From: Candidatus Bathyarchaeota archaeon
GTDB lineage: Archaea > Thermoproteota > Bathyarchaeia > Bathyarchaeales > Bathycorpusculaceae
DNA length: 53,832 bases
Direction: 5' to 3'
Assembly (NCBI GenBank): GCA_022865885.1
Contig: JALHSQ010000074.1
Span: 1 to 53,832, forward strand
Part shown: positions 40,406-48,390 of the stretch, one piece after another
Layout: each line of letters starts with the position of its first letter
Numbering within the stretch: the first letter of the stretch is position 1
Translations under genes and position numbers: made by a program
Notes under the pieces: generated by a model
Told to the model about the DNA's origin: nothing
Database searches by the model: none
The model's input: only the letters and a program-made list of their open reading frames with translations

Positions 40406-42298
40406 CTAGGTTAGCCACTTGGAGATCTCTGTTTCTTTACTGGTCTCTAGTCTGATGTCCATTGGTTCAAAGGTCTGGTTCAGAGCAGTCAGCAGATTTC
40501 GGACATAATCATCTATGTTTACTTCTGCTAGGTTCTTAACGAACTCTGCAGGTTTGACAGTGAAGGTTTTTCTGTTATATTTGAAAGGTTTGACTTTGAT
40601 GAAGGTAACAGTGTCTCCTCTCTTCAGCTCCTTGCCCATGTTGATCAGTTGCAGTGCGCATTGGTAAGGTTGGTGCGCAGTCTTTATGTTCTGGGCTTTC
40701 TCGTTTGGGTCAAAATACAGCCGTGCAGAATAGGTCAAATCCTCCATTTGTATTCTCTTACCTCTAAGATCGGCCAAGGCTTTCCGCACGACTTCCTTAA
40801 TTCTTTGCTTGGCTTGAAGATACTCTTCTTGACTTCTGACAGTGGAAAGCTCCTCGACGCACTGCCTAAAGACCCTAGCCGTGTAGCCTGACGAGTTTGA
40901 CTTCGCTGCTGTCACTCCTTTGATGTCAGGTGTTCCGTCGAGCAGAATCCCGAAATACGCCTTTTTTGCTTTGGGCAGGACACACAACCGATAGCGTTTG
41001 TCAACAGCTAAATACAAATCGAACTTCTCTCTTACTGCCCCAATCAGCCACGCGACCTGCTCTTCAGAAGCCTTGTCAAGGAATAGAGAATCAGTATCAC
41101 CATATAATGGTCTCAATCCTTCTTGCTCTGCCATTTTCCAGCTTTCCCTAAGTATGTACCTGCCGTAGCCGGTTATCGCTTCGGCCAGAGGCGGACAGGC
41201 TAATCCATGAATTCTGACGGTCACGCCGTAGCTGGACACCAAGATCAGTTTCAGCAGTTTCGAGGTTGCGGTTGCGATTCTTCTTTCTTCTTCTGTGAGC
41301 GTAGCGTCTTTGGAGGCTGGTTTGAACAGCTTTATCCGTAACTCCTTTAGGGCACCAATAAGAATGGCGTAAAAGCCTCTTCGTTGAGTACACACGTGTC
41401 CTTCAAAGTCTGGAATCTTGTTTTCTATGCAGTTGGAATGTTCGCAGTCTACTGTTTCATAGGATAGGTTGAAGCTGTCGATGCAACTCGCATACAGGCT
41501 TTCGAAGTCGCAGATAACAGTGTTGAAATATATCCCAGGTATAGGCGAGACAGTTAGGGCTCCGACAACTCGATGTGTGGGTTTTCCCCTTGTCAGTTCC
41601 TCGGCTGTTGGAATGAGCAAGTTGTTTTTTCTGAAGTGTGTGTAAATGATTGATTTCAGCCAATCACTGACATGCCTGCTTGTAAGCGTTTCAGTGAGTG
41701 GAAGGTTGGCTACTCGGGAGAGACACCATGCCGTGTAAATCCTTTCCTTGTCAGCTCCTGAAGCGCCTAAGAAGCTTGGATCCAAATCTGGAATCGGTTG
41801 ACTGAGCAAGCTAAACCAATAGAGAATTTGAGCGTTTTTCACTGGGTCTTCGGATTGTGTTTCTTTGAAGATTTTCTCGAATTTCTCTCTTAATGCTGGC
41901 AAAGTTTCCAAGACTGGTTTCAGGTCGCTTGCAGAATGTAAAGCGCCAAAGGCAAGTCCCCTATCATAGACATATGACTTCGGAAAATCGATCTCGGTTT
42001 CTCGAGGATAGCGAAACCTTTTGGCAACCTTCGTCGCAATGCTGACGCTTGGCCAAGAGATCCTTCCCAAACTCTTTTTTCCGCCTGTGAACACGTCCGT
42101 TTTTTCTACTGTTTGCAGGGCTCCACTGAAGTATTCCACTGTTCTCTGCTCTTCAGCTGTCAGCGGATGCTCCACGAGGAAATAAGGTTTGTATTCCTCA
42201 TCAATCACTTCTTTGATCTTCCCCTCGGTATTTAGGAATCTGAGTTTTATTGCGTTCGTTTCGGTTGCAGTTGCGTCCAGCAAATATAACGTGCTCAT
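40406..42298 (-). CDS. Family B DNA polymerase lacking the exonuclease domain
   Basis: 630 aa, compared with about 780-900 for replicative archaeal PolB. The N-terminal domain is typical (TLYLLDATATETNAIKLRF; EEYKPYFLVEHP). The polymerase motifs are intact: A, CDFESLYAS (Asp264); B, SKLLKLILVSSYG (346-358); C, YGDTDS (399-404, Asp401 and Asp403); then KKAYFG. Between about 110 and 235 the three exonuclease motifs (DIE, NxxxFD, YxxxD) are missing; only the domain's tail (VSDWLKSIIYTHFRKNN) remains. Cysteines at 285-303 (CEHSNC, HVC) could bind metal. This most resembles the PolB2 class, although that class often lost its catalytic aspartates. A translesion or repair role without proofreading is inferred. 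It follows the radical SAM gene by 4 bases. Confidence 0.87.
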   Translation of the reverse strand: MSTLYLLDATATETNAIKLRFLNTEGKIKEVIDEEYKPYFLVEHPLTAEEQRTVEYFSGALQTVEKTDVFTGGKKSLGRISWPSVSIATKVAKRFRYPRETEIDFPKSYVYDRGLAFGALHSASDLKPVLETLPALREKFEKIFKETQSEDPVKNAQILYWFSLLSQPIPDLDPSFLGASGADKERIYTAWCLSRVANLPLTETLTSRHVSDWLKSIIYTHFRKNNLLIPTAEELTRGKPTHRVVGALTVSPIPGIYFNTVICDFESLYASCIDSFNLSYETVDCEHSNCIENKIPDFEGHVCTQRRGFYAILIGALKELRIKLFKPASKDATLTEEERRIATATSKLLKLILVSSYGVTVRIHGLACPPLAEAITGYGRYILRESWKMAEQEGLRPLYGDTDSLFLDKASEEQVAWLIGAVREKFDLYLAVDKRYRLCVLPKAKKAYFGILLDGTPDIKGVTAAKSNSSGYTARVFRQCVEELSTVRSQEEYLQAKQRIKEVVRKALADLRGKRIQMEDLTYSARLYFDPNEKAQNIKTAHQPYQCALQLINMGKELKRGDTVTFIKVKPFKYNRKTFTVKPAEFVKNLAEVNIDDYVRNLLTALNQTFEPMDIRLETSKETEISKWLT

Positions 42299-42302
42299 TG
42301 CG

Positions 42303-43334
42303 TCACGCCTCGTTCATGCCCAGTTGCTTCTCTATTTCGGAAAGCTCTTTTGATGTCAGGTTTCTTGGATAATTGTAGATGGGACCGCTTGGTCTCTCGT
42401 TATAGTATGGTCGATTGCAGTTCGGGCAGCCAGAAGTGAGAAATGGTTCACCTGTCTGAATGAGTTGAACTAGTGTCTTCTTGTCTACACCGAAGCTTGT
42501 AAGGGAATCATTCCTGTCAAAATGCACATCATCAAATCTCGCAACATCTAGCAAAATGAGTTGTCTGGCAATTTGAATTCGCCTGTAACTGTGAATCATT
42601 GGCTGAGCCTGACCCTGCAGCGCTGTGCCAGCGATGGGTGTAAACGCGAAAAGCCCTGGAAGGACGCCCATATCTGCGCATTCTTGAATCGTTTTGACCA
42701 TTTGCTTCTCTGTTTCACCCAGTCCAACGATTAGGTGCGTGCTGACTTTTCCTCTTCCGAAGATGTTGACCGCTTGCCGTAGCAGTTCAAATTGTTCTTT
42801 CCAGCTGTAAGGTCCATCGACAGCGGTTCCTTTCACTTTTTCGAACAACTCTTCTGTTGCAGCGTCTAATGGTATTCCTATTCTGTCTACGCCAGCATCA
42901 GCCAGTAGCCCTAGGTTTCTGCTACTTAGGGGTTGGCAAGAGATTGAGATGGACGCTTGCGTTAGTTGACTTATCGCTTTTGTCAGCGAAACGAGATGTT
43001 CAAAGACTTCGGGATAGTTCAAGGCCTGTATGCAGACACGTTTTATTACACCGGTCCTTGCGGTTTCCTTTATACGATCAATGACTTGGTTTGTTGGAAA
43101 TGGAGGCCATGATATTCTTGAAAGCTTATCTGCCCTGCTGCTGCTGTTTCTTGCCTGAGGACAGAATCCGCAATTTGCAGAGCACTTCGATTCCCTGTAG
43201 GTCATCAAGTAAACCGTGGTAGGTGCAGTATCGATCTTTCCTTCTAAGAGTCCGAGGGCAATGGCCGAACCTGTGGAAACACGGATGACGCTGGGAATGA
43301 TCGGGAGAGATTCTTCATCAATTGGCTTACCCAT
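42303..43334 (-). CDS. Biotin-synthase-like radical SAM enzyme
   Basis: 343 aa. The radical SAM cluster motif is CSANCGFC (CxxxCxxC), followed by a BioB-like half-barrel: KRVCIQALNYPEVFEHLV, ISISCQPLS, GVDRIGIPLDAATEELFEKV, STHLIVGLGETEKQMV and FAFTPIAGTAL. The C-terminus has a second cysteine pair, TSGCPNCNRPYYNERPSG, which could bind another cluster. This matches the style of archaeal lipoyl-synthase-type proteins (LipS1/LipS2) or other sulfur-inserting enzymes, but no partner gene lies here, so the substrate is open. It is upstream of and probably cotranscribed with the polymerase gene, which may be accidental. Confidence 0.85.
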   Translation of the reverse strand: MGKPIDEESLPIIPSVIRVSTGSAIALGLLEGKIDTAPTTVYLMTYRESKCSANCGFCPQARNSSSRADKLSRISWPPFPTNQVIDRIKETARTGVIKRVCIQALNYPEVFEHLVSLTKAISQLTQASISISCQPLSSRNLGLLADAGVDRIGIPLDAATEELFEKVKGTAVDGPYSWKEQFELLRQAVNIFGRGKVSTHLIVGLGETEKQMVKTIQECADMGVLPGLFAFTPIAGTALQGQAQPMIHSYRRIQIARQLILLDVARFDDVHFDRNDSLTSFGVDKKTLVQLIQTGEPFLTSGCPNCNRPYYNERPSGPIYNYPRNLTSKELSEIEKQLGMNEA

Positions 43335-43613
43335 GACTATTACCAGGTTCGATTTACAGTAAGAGATAGAATCTAGAAGATATAGAAATGTTGGTCTTTA
43401 CGTATGTTAGATTTCAGCGCAATCCAATCCCCCCCCAAGATTCAATGGAATAGACTCTAGTTAGTCCTAAGAACACGTTTGAGAAGCATGCGTGATGCAA
43501 CGCTAGACATTGCAGAGAGCTTCGCAGTTCGGAACTGAGATAAGCAGAATACTGCAGTTCTCCATGGTAATTTACCTAAAGACTTATTAGATATTAGTTT
43601 TTCGTGGTAACCG

Positions 43614-44729
43614 ATGGAAACGGTAAACATAGCTGTAATCGGGGCTGGCATAGTAGGTTTAGCTGTTGCAGCGAAGATCTCTGAAAAAAAAGAAGGCGTG
43701 TATGTTTTCGAGAAAAACAAGAGGTTCGGACAGGAGACCAGTAGTCACAATAGTGGCGTGATACACTCAGGCATTCACTACCCAAAGAATTCTCTCAAAG
43801 CTAAGCTGTGTGTCAAGGGAAACTACATGATCTACGAGATATGCGAAAAATACAGAATCCCACACAAGCGACTAGGGAAACTGACGGTGGCGATTGAGGA
43901 AGAAGAAATAGATGAATTAGAACAGCTGATGAAAGCGGGAAAAGAAAATGGCGTGGAAGGCCTAAAATTCTTAGACAAAGAGGAAATCAAAAAGCTCGAG
44001 CCCAACGTTGAAGTTGAGAGAGCGTTGCTTTCACCATCAACTGGAATAGTTGAACCTGACGAACTAATGAGCCATTTCTATTCGCAACTTCATAGGAACA
44101 ATGCAGTCTTGGCTAATGAAACTGAAGTCACGACCATAAGAAAAACGGACGGTGAATATGAGATAGGCGGAATTAGCGTTGGGGAGAAGTTCATCGTTTC
44201 TGCAAAGACTGTGATAAACTGTGCTGGTCTCTATTCAGACAAGGTCGCTGCAATGACTGGATTGGACATTGACAAGCGCGATTATCGATTGCACTACTGC
44301 AAGGGCGACTACTTTAGACTAGTCGGGAAGCCTCCGGTCAGAATGCTCGTTTATCCTGTTCCAAAGGGACCTGGGTTGGGGATTCACCTGACACCCGACC
44401 TTGGAGGGTCAATTAGGCTCGGGCCAAATGCATACTATGTGAATGACATCAACTACGACGTTGAATCAAACTCGAAAGAGTTTCGAGAAGACGTAGAAAG
44501 ATTCATGCCTTGCATTCGCGAACGTCAAATTCAAGCTGACTCATCAGGTATAAGACCTAAACTTCAGGGTCCGGGAGAAGGATTCAGAGACTTTGTGATA
44601 CGACACGAAGCTGACAATGGCCTGTTTGGCTTCATACAACTGGTTGGTTTGGAATCCCCAGCGCTAACAGCTTCAGCAGCCATCGGGGAGCTTGTTTCTG
44701 AGATATACGAAAACGAGATTAGCCAATAG
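43614..44729 (+). CDS. lhgO: L-2-hydroxyglutarate dehydrogenase/oxidase-like FAD enzyme
   Basis: 371 aa, DAO superfamily. FAD dinucleotide motif VIGAGIVGLAVA at the start, then SSHNSGVIHSGIHYP with the conserved His for FAD/substrate, AKLCVKGNYMIYEICEKY, VINCAGLYSDKVA, and the C-terminal QLVGLESPALTASAAIGELV typical of LhgO. It would oxidise L-2-hydroxyglutarate or a related 2-hydroxy acid to the 2-oxo acid, passing electrons to FAD and then to an acceptor. It is followed 36 bases later by an Ldh2-type dehydrogenase. Confidence 0.88.
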   Translation: METVNIAVIGAGIVGLAVAAKISEKKEGVYVFEKNKRFGQETSSHNSGVIHSGIHYPKNSLKAKLCVKGNYMIYEICEKYRIPHKRLGKLTVAIEEEEIDELEQLMKAGKENGVEGLKFLDKEEIKKLEPNVEVERALLSPSTGIVEPDELMSHFYSQLHRNNAVLANETEVTTIRKTDGEYEIGGISVGEKFIVSAKTVINCAGLYSDKVAAMTGLDIDKRDYRLHYCKGDYFRLVGKPPVRMLVYPVPKGPGLGIHLTPDLGGSIRLGPNAYYVNDINYDVESNSKEFREDVERFMPCIRERQIQADSSGIRPKLQGPGEGFRDFVIRHEADNGLFGFIQLVGLESPALTASAAIGELVSEIYENEISQ

Positions 44730-44765
44730 CGTATAATGTTTCTGGTCTGGATGTGAGCAGAAAAA

Positions 44766-45866
44766 ATGAAGGAAACCATTGAACGAGTTTCAGCAGAAGA
44801 ACTGAGAGCCTTTTGCACAGGAGCGCTTGAAAAGTTGCATGTGCCACGTGGAGACGCGCAAGTGACAGCAGAAGTGTTGGTGGAAGCCGACCTGAGGGGT
44901 ATCGACTCTCACGGCGTAGCACGTATGGGCCGTTACGTGTCTGGTATTCAACAGGGCATGATGCGCCCCAATGCGAAACCAAAGTTAGTGCACGAAACCA
45001 GCAACACAGGCACGATCGATGCTGACGCTGGATTGGGGCAACCTGTCTCCCATAAAGCTATGGAGCTTGCCATTGAGAAAGCGCGTGAGCACTCTTTGGG
45101 TTTTGTCGCTGTCAAGAACTCTAATCATTTTGGCATTGCAGGCTTCTACGCTATGATGGCATTGGCTGAAGACATGATAGGCATCTGCACGACAAATACC
45201 GAGGTCATAGTGGTTCCAACCTTTGCCCGCAACGCCTTACTGGGTACGAATCCCATTGCCATTGCTGTGCCCTCTGGCAAAGAGCGACCCTTCGTCTTAG
45301 ACATGTCAACCAGTACGGTAACCCGCGGGAAGGTAGAGGTCTATGCACGACTGGAAAAGCCAATGCCACTGAATTGGGCTACTGACGAAGAAGGCCTTGC
45401 CACCGACGATCCTGCACGTGTAATTCAAAACATAATCCAGCGAAGCGGAGGAGGCTTACTCCCATTGGGAGGTGCCTTGGAAGAATCTGGTGGACATAAA
45501 GGTTATGGTATGGCTTTGGCCGTAGAGATTTTCAGTGCAGTGCTTCCAGGAGCACTCTACGCAAACCGCGTTTACCCGAAAGGAGAAGATGGAAAACCCT
45601 TACCCTCAGGAATAGGGCACTTCTTCGGCGCTATCCGAATTGACGCTTTTCGATCTAAAGACGAGTTCAAAGATGATATGGATGATCTTATTCGGCGTTT
45701 GAAGACGGCTCCAAAAACTAGGGAAGCCAATCGCATTTACATTCATGGAGAAAAGGAGTTTGAACATGCTGAGCAGCTGGCAAAGCTGGGAATTCCCTTG
45801 AACCCTAAAGTTGCAGAAGATCTGCGCGGGATCGCAAGACAACTAGGAATGAGCAAACCGTTCTAA
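44766..45866 (+). CDS. Ldh2/malate-dehydrogenase-family 2-hydroxyacid oxidoreductase
   Basis: 366 aa, the NAD(P)-dependent family of archaeal malate dehydrogenase, ComC sulfolactate and ureidoglycolate dehydrogenases. It shows ADLRGIDSHGVARMGRYVSGI (catalytic His in SHG), VAVKNSNHFGIAGFYAMMA, LLGTNPIAIAVPSGKERPFVLDMSTSTV, and EESGGHKGYGMALAVEIFSAVL. Substrate cannot be told from sequence: malate, sulfolactate or another 2-hydroxy acid. It is probably cotranscribed with the 2-hydroxyglutarate dehydrogenase-like gene. Confidence 0.88.
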   Translation: MKETIERVSAEELRAFCTGALEKLHVPRGDAQVTAEVLVEADLRGIDSHGVARMGRYVSGIQQGMMRPNAKPKLVHETSNTGTIDADAGLGQPVSHKAMELAIEKAREHSLGFVAVKNSNHFGIAGFYAMMALAEDMIGICTTNTEVIVVPTFARNALLGTNPIAIAVPSGKERPFVLDMSTSTVTRGKVEVYARLEKPMPLNWATDEEGLATDDPARVIQNIIQRSGGGLLPLGGALEESGGHKGYGMALAVEIFSAVLPGALYANRVYPKGEDGKPLPSGIGHFFGAIRIDAFRSKDEFKDDMDDLIRRLKTAPKTREANRIYIHGEKEFEHAEQLAKLGIPLNPKVAEDLRGIARQLGMSKPF

Positions 45867-45890
45867 CGTCTATCTTCAACGTATGCTCTG

Positions 45891-45902
45891 TTTCTTTTTT
45901 TT
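45891..45902 (+). terminator. T-run terminator after the Ldh2-type gene
   Basis: Three Ts, one C and then eight Ts (45895-45902) about 25 bases after the stop codon, in the short gap to the convergent FAH-family gene. Confidence 0.5.
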
Positions 45903-45920
45903 GGTTGCAGTGTTGCAGCT

Positions 45921-46832
45921 CTAAGCATGCTCTTGGTCAACAATCGTGTTTTCTAGGACGCCTATCTTCTCGATTTCTATTCTTACATTGTCGCCTGCAC
46001 ATAGAAACTGCGGAATAGGTTTCATGGCGAAGCCGACGCCGGATGGGGTGCCGGTTGCGATGATGTCACATGGTTCTAAAGTCATAACGCGGCTTAGATG
46101 ATGCACTATTTCGTAAACATCGAAGATCATGTTCTTTGTCTTTGAGTCTTGTCGAAGCTCTTTGTTGACCCATGTGCGGATGGATAAGTTAGATACATCT
46201 TGAAGCTGGTTTGCTGTTGTAATGCATGGTCCAGTCGGGGCGAAAGTGCCGAAGCTTTTTCCTCTAGTCCATTGTTTATCCTTGAACTGAATATCCCTAG
46301 CTGAAATATCGTTTAGGATGGTGTATCCGAAAATGCATGATTTAGCCTTTGAAGCTGAAATGTTCTTGGCTTTTTTCCCGATGACGACAGCCAACTCGGC
46401 TTCATAATCCAGTTTCTTGACGAAGCTTGGTTTGATAATGTTGTCATTTGGACCGATAATGGTTGTATGCGGCTTCATGAAGATTACTGGTTCTTCAGGG
46501 ATTGTTGCACCTGTTTCTGATACGTGGTCTCGGTAATTCAAGCCCATACAGATGATTTTGGGAGGAAAAGCTATTGGTGCCAACAGCGTTGCTTGGTTAG
46601 CTGGTGAAGAGGCGTTTGCAACGTCTTTTTCAGATGCTGTTTCAAGCAGTTCCTCTGCTTTTTCAACCGCGTTTGCTCCTAAGGATATGAAACCCGTAAG
46701 TAATGGTGGAAATTTCACGCTTAGTTTTTTGGCCAGCCTGCGTATGCATACCATTTTGTCGGCTGTTAGAAGCCCATAGCATTCTCCATTTTCATGCTTG
46801 TGCCGTTTACATTGATAACGAGCCAGTTTCAT
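45921..46832 (-). CDS. Fumarylacetoacetate hydrolase family protein
   Basis: 303 aa. It has a short N-terminal domain (about 1-90) and the FAH C-terminal fold with IICMGLNYRDHVSE, EPVIFMKPHTTIIGPND, LDYEAELAVVIGKKA (metal-binding ExE and Asp), GYTILNDISARDIQ, RGKSFGTFAPTGPCITT and ATGTPSGVGFAM. Members hydrolyse or decarboxylate beta-diketone acids or isomerise 2-oxo-hept-3-ene dioates in aromatic catabolism, and some are oxaloacetate decarboxylases or acylpyruvases. The exact substrate is not clear. It is convergent with the Ldh2-type gene. Confidence 0.9.
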   Translation of the reverse strand: MKLARYQCKRHKHENGECYGLLTADKMVCIRRLAKKLSVKFPPLLTGFISLGANAVEKAEELLETASEKDVANASSPANQATLLAPIAFPPKIICMGLNYRDHVSETGATIPEEPVIFMKPHTTIIGPNDNIIKPSFVKKLDYEAELAVVIGKKAKNISASKAKSCIFGYTILNDISARDIQFKDKQWTRGKSFGTFAPTGPCITTANQLQDVSNLSIRTWVNKELRQDSKTKNMIFDVYEIVHHLSRVMTLEPCDIIATGTPSGVGFAMKPIPQFLCAGDNVRIEIEKIGVLENTIVDQEHA

Positions 46833-46964
46833 CCGTAGATCCTCACATGTTCAAATCCAAATCCTCTTGGCAATCTGCTTTATTTGTGTTTAAGAAAGAA
46901 TGGCTGACCAAGTGAAAAGGAGAAGTACACATAGCGGGAGTCACAGAATTGACGACACCCATAC

Positions 46965-46981
46965 ATTGACTTGTTGTCAAT
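46965..46981. promoter_or_regulatory. Inverted repeat upstream of nurA
   Basis: ATTGAC-TTGTT-GTCAAT is a perfect 6-bp inverted repeat with a 5-base spacer, about 80 bases before the nurA ATG and upstream of a TTAAACTA TATA-like element. It could be an operator for the repair operon. AATTGAC also occurs near 46948. Confidence 0.3.
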
Positions 46982-47061
46982 CCAGCACACCAGAAGACGT
47001 TAAACTAAGTTCACTTTAGATAGTGTGGCATAAATCCTGTAATGAATAAAAGGAGATCGGT

Positions 47062-48390
47062 ATGCCAGATTTTCTTGACGAATTCGCTTCTTCGATTGGC
47101 AACAGAAAGGAAGAATTGAAAGAAAAGATCTTGAAAGGCAAGCCAAATCCATTACAGGACACGTTCAGAAAACATTTCTTACCTCTATGGAACCCGCTGG
47201 TCCACATTGATGAGTACACGTCAAATGTAGGGAAATTTGGTGTGACAGCCGTCGATTCAAGCGTTTATACGAATTTGATGTCAACTGGCGGCGTCTTCTA
47301 TGTGATTAGGTCCCTTGCTGTCTGCAAAGACAAAGAGAACAAGAGATTGGAGACAAACGTTTTCTTCACAAAATTGGGTCTTCTTGAAGCTCACTATTAC
47401 ATAGGCACGAAAATGGAGATGCTTGAATTCCAAACTGCCATTGATGCACTAAAAAAGGGTTTTGAATGCAGTGCAATTCTGATAGATGGTTCTCTTTATG
47501 GAAGGGCCATGCACGTTCCGGTTGAGACAAAAATCGAAGAGGATAGAACAGTTGTTCTTGAGTATTTCAAAACATATGCGGAATTGCTTGATCTTTGCCG
47601 AAAGAAAGGCATACTTGTGGCCGGAGTGAGCAAGGAAAGTAGGGCAACTTTCTACCGTGACTTCTTGCTTAAACAGATCTTCGTTGAAGAGCTCGAGAAA
47701 ACCGACATCGAGGCTGGAGACAAGCAGAGGTTGAGTTTCATCTTTCCTGAGGTTTTGGAAAATGAGAAAACTGCCTTCAGCAAATTCAGAAAACTCAAGC
47801 AGAAACACGGGTTGAAGCTTGAGACAATCGAGCTGATCTTGACTGAGCTTGCATCGTCTCGGCCTGACTATCAGTTGGTAATGAACTTCGCTGAAAGCGT
47901 AGGCTACACTCAACCGTTGGTGCTTGGACCCTCGACAAAGGCAGCCGAGAGAATGCGCCCTTTCAGTTTGAACCCTAAAAAGTATGTTACGAGCAATTTC
48001 CCGATTACTGTTAGAGAAAAAGGCAAAGAGTTCATTGACTGGGGAAGCGAAATAATCTCAAGCATACCGAGCTTCCCGAGCTTCATTTCTTTCTATCTCT
48101 TGATGGATCTTAGGGATTCGCCTATGAGAATTGATGTGCCGTGTTGGGAGCAACCCCTATCCAAAACAGGGTGGCCCAAACCAATCGATGCCGATATTCA
48201 GGTTTTGCTAAAGATCATGGTAAGTGGCTATTGCGGGTTAGATGCCTACAATCTGTGGCTCAAGAACGTGGATGAGAGAGTTAGGCTTAAGAAACGTGTC
48301 GTAGATACTATCTATTTCCCCTTTATGGAACGATTGTTTGATGCAAAAATAATCAGAGGAAGAGGATATAGACGTGTCAGGTACCCTTAA
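47062..48390 (+). CDS. nurA: NurA 5'-3' nuclease
   Basis: 442 aa. The HerA-associated nuclease that degrades the 5' strand of DNA breaks. The NurA fold is shown by VTAVDSSVYTN (Asp65, metal ligand), AILIDGSLYGR (Asp142), VAGVSKESRA and the C-terminal segment with YPFPVPCW-like RIDVPCWEQPL and CGLDAYNLWLKNVDE. It is somewhat longer than Sulfolobus NurA (about 330 aa). AAAAGGAGATCGG precedes the ATG. First gene of a four-gene operon; its end overlaps herA by 17 bases. Confidence 0.94.
   Translation: MPDFLDEFASSIGNRKEELKEKILKGKPNPLQDTFRKHFLPLWNPLVHIDEYTSNVGKFGVTAVDSSVYTNLMSTGGVFYVIRSLAVCKDKENKRLETNVFFTKLGLLEAHYYIGTKMEMLEFQTAIDALKKGFECSAILIDGSLYGRAMHVPVETKIEEDRTVVLEYFKTYAELLDLCRKKGILVAGVSKESRATFYRDFLLKQIFVEELEKTDIEAGDKQRLSFIFPEVLENEKTAFSKFRKLKQKHGLKLETIELILTELASSRPDYQLVMNFAESVGYTQPLVLGPSTKAAERMRPFSLNPKKYVTSNFPITVREKGKEFIDWGSEIISSIPSFPSFISFYLLMDLRDSPMRIDVPCWEQPLSKTGWPKPIDADIQVLLKIMVSGYCGLDAYNLWLKNVDERVRLKKRVVDTIYFPFMERLFDAKIIRGRGYRRVRYP

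Noticed and set aside
46845..46875. GTTCAAATCC resembling a tRNA T-loop
   Set aside because: It lies beside the FAH gene start and no cloverleaf can be completed.
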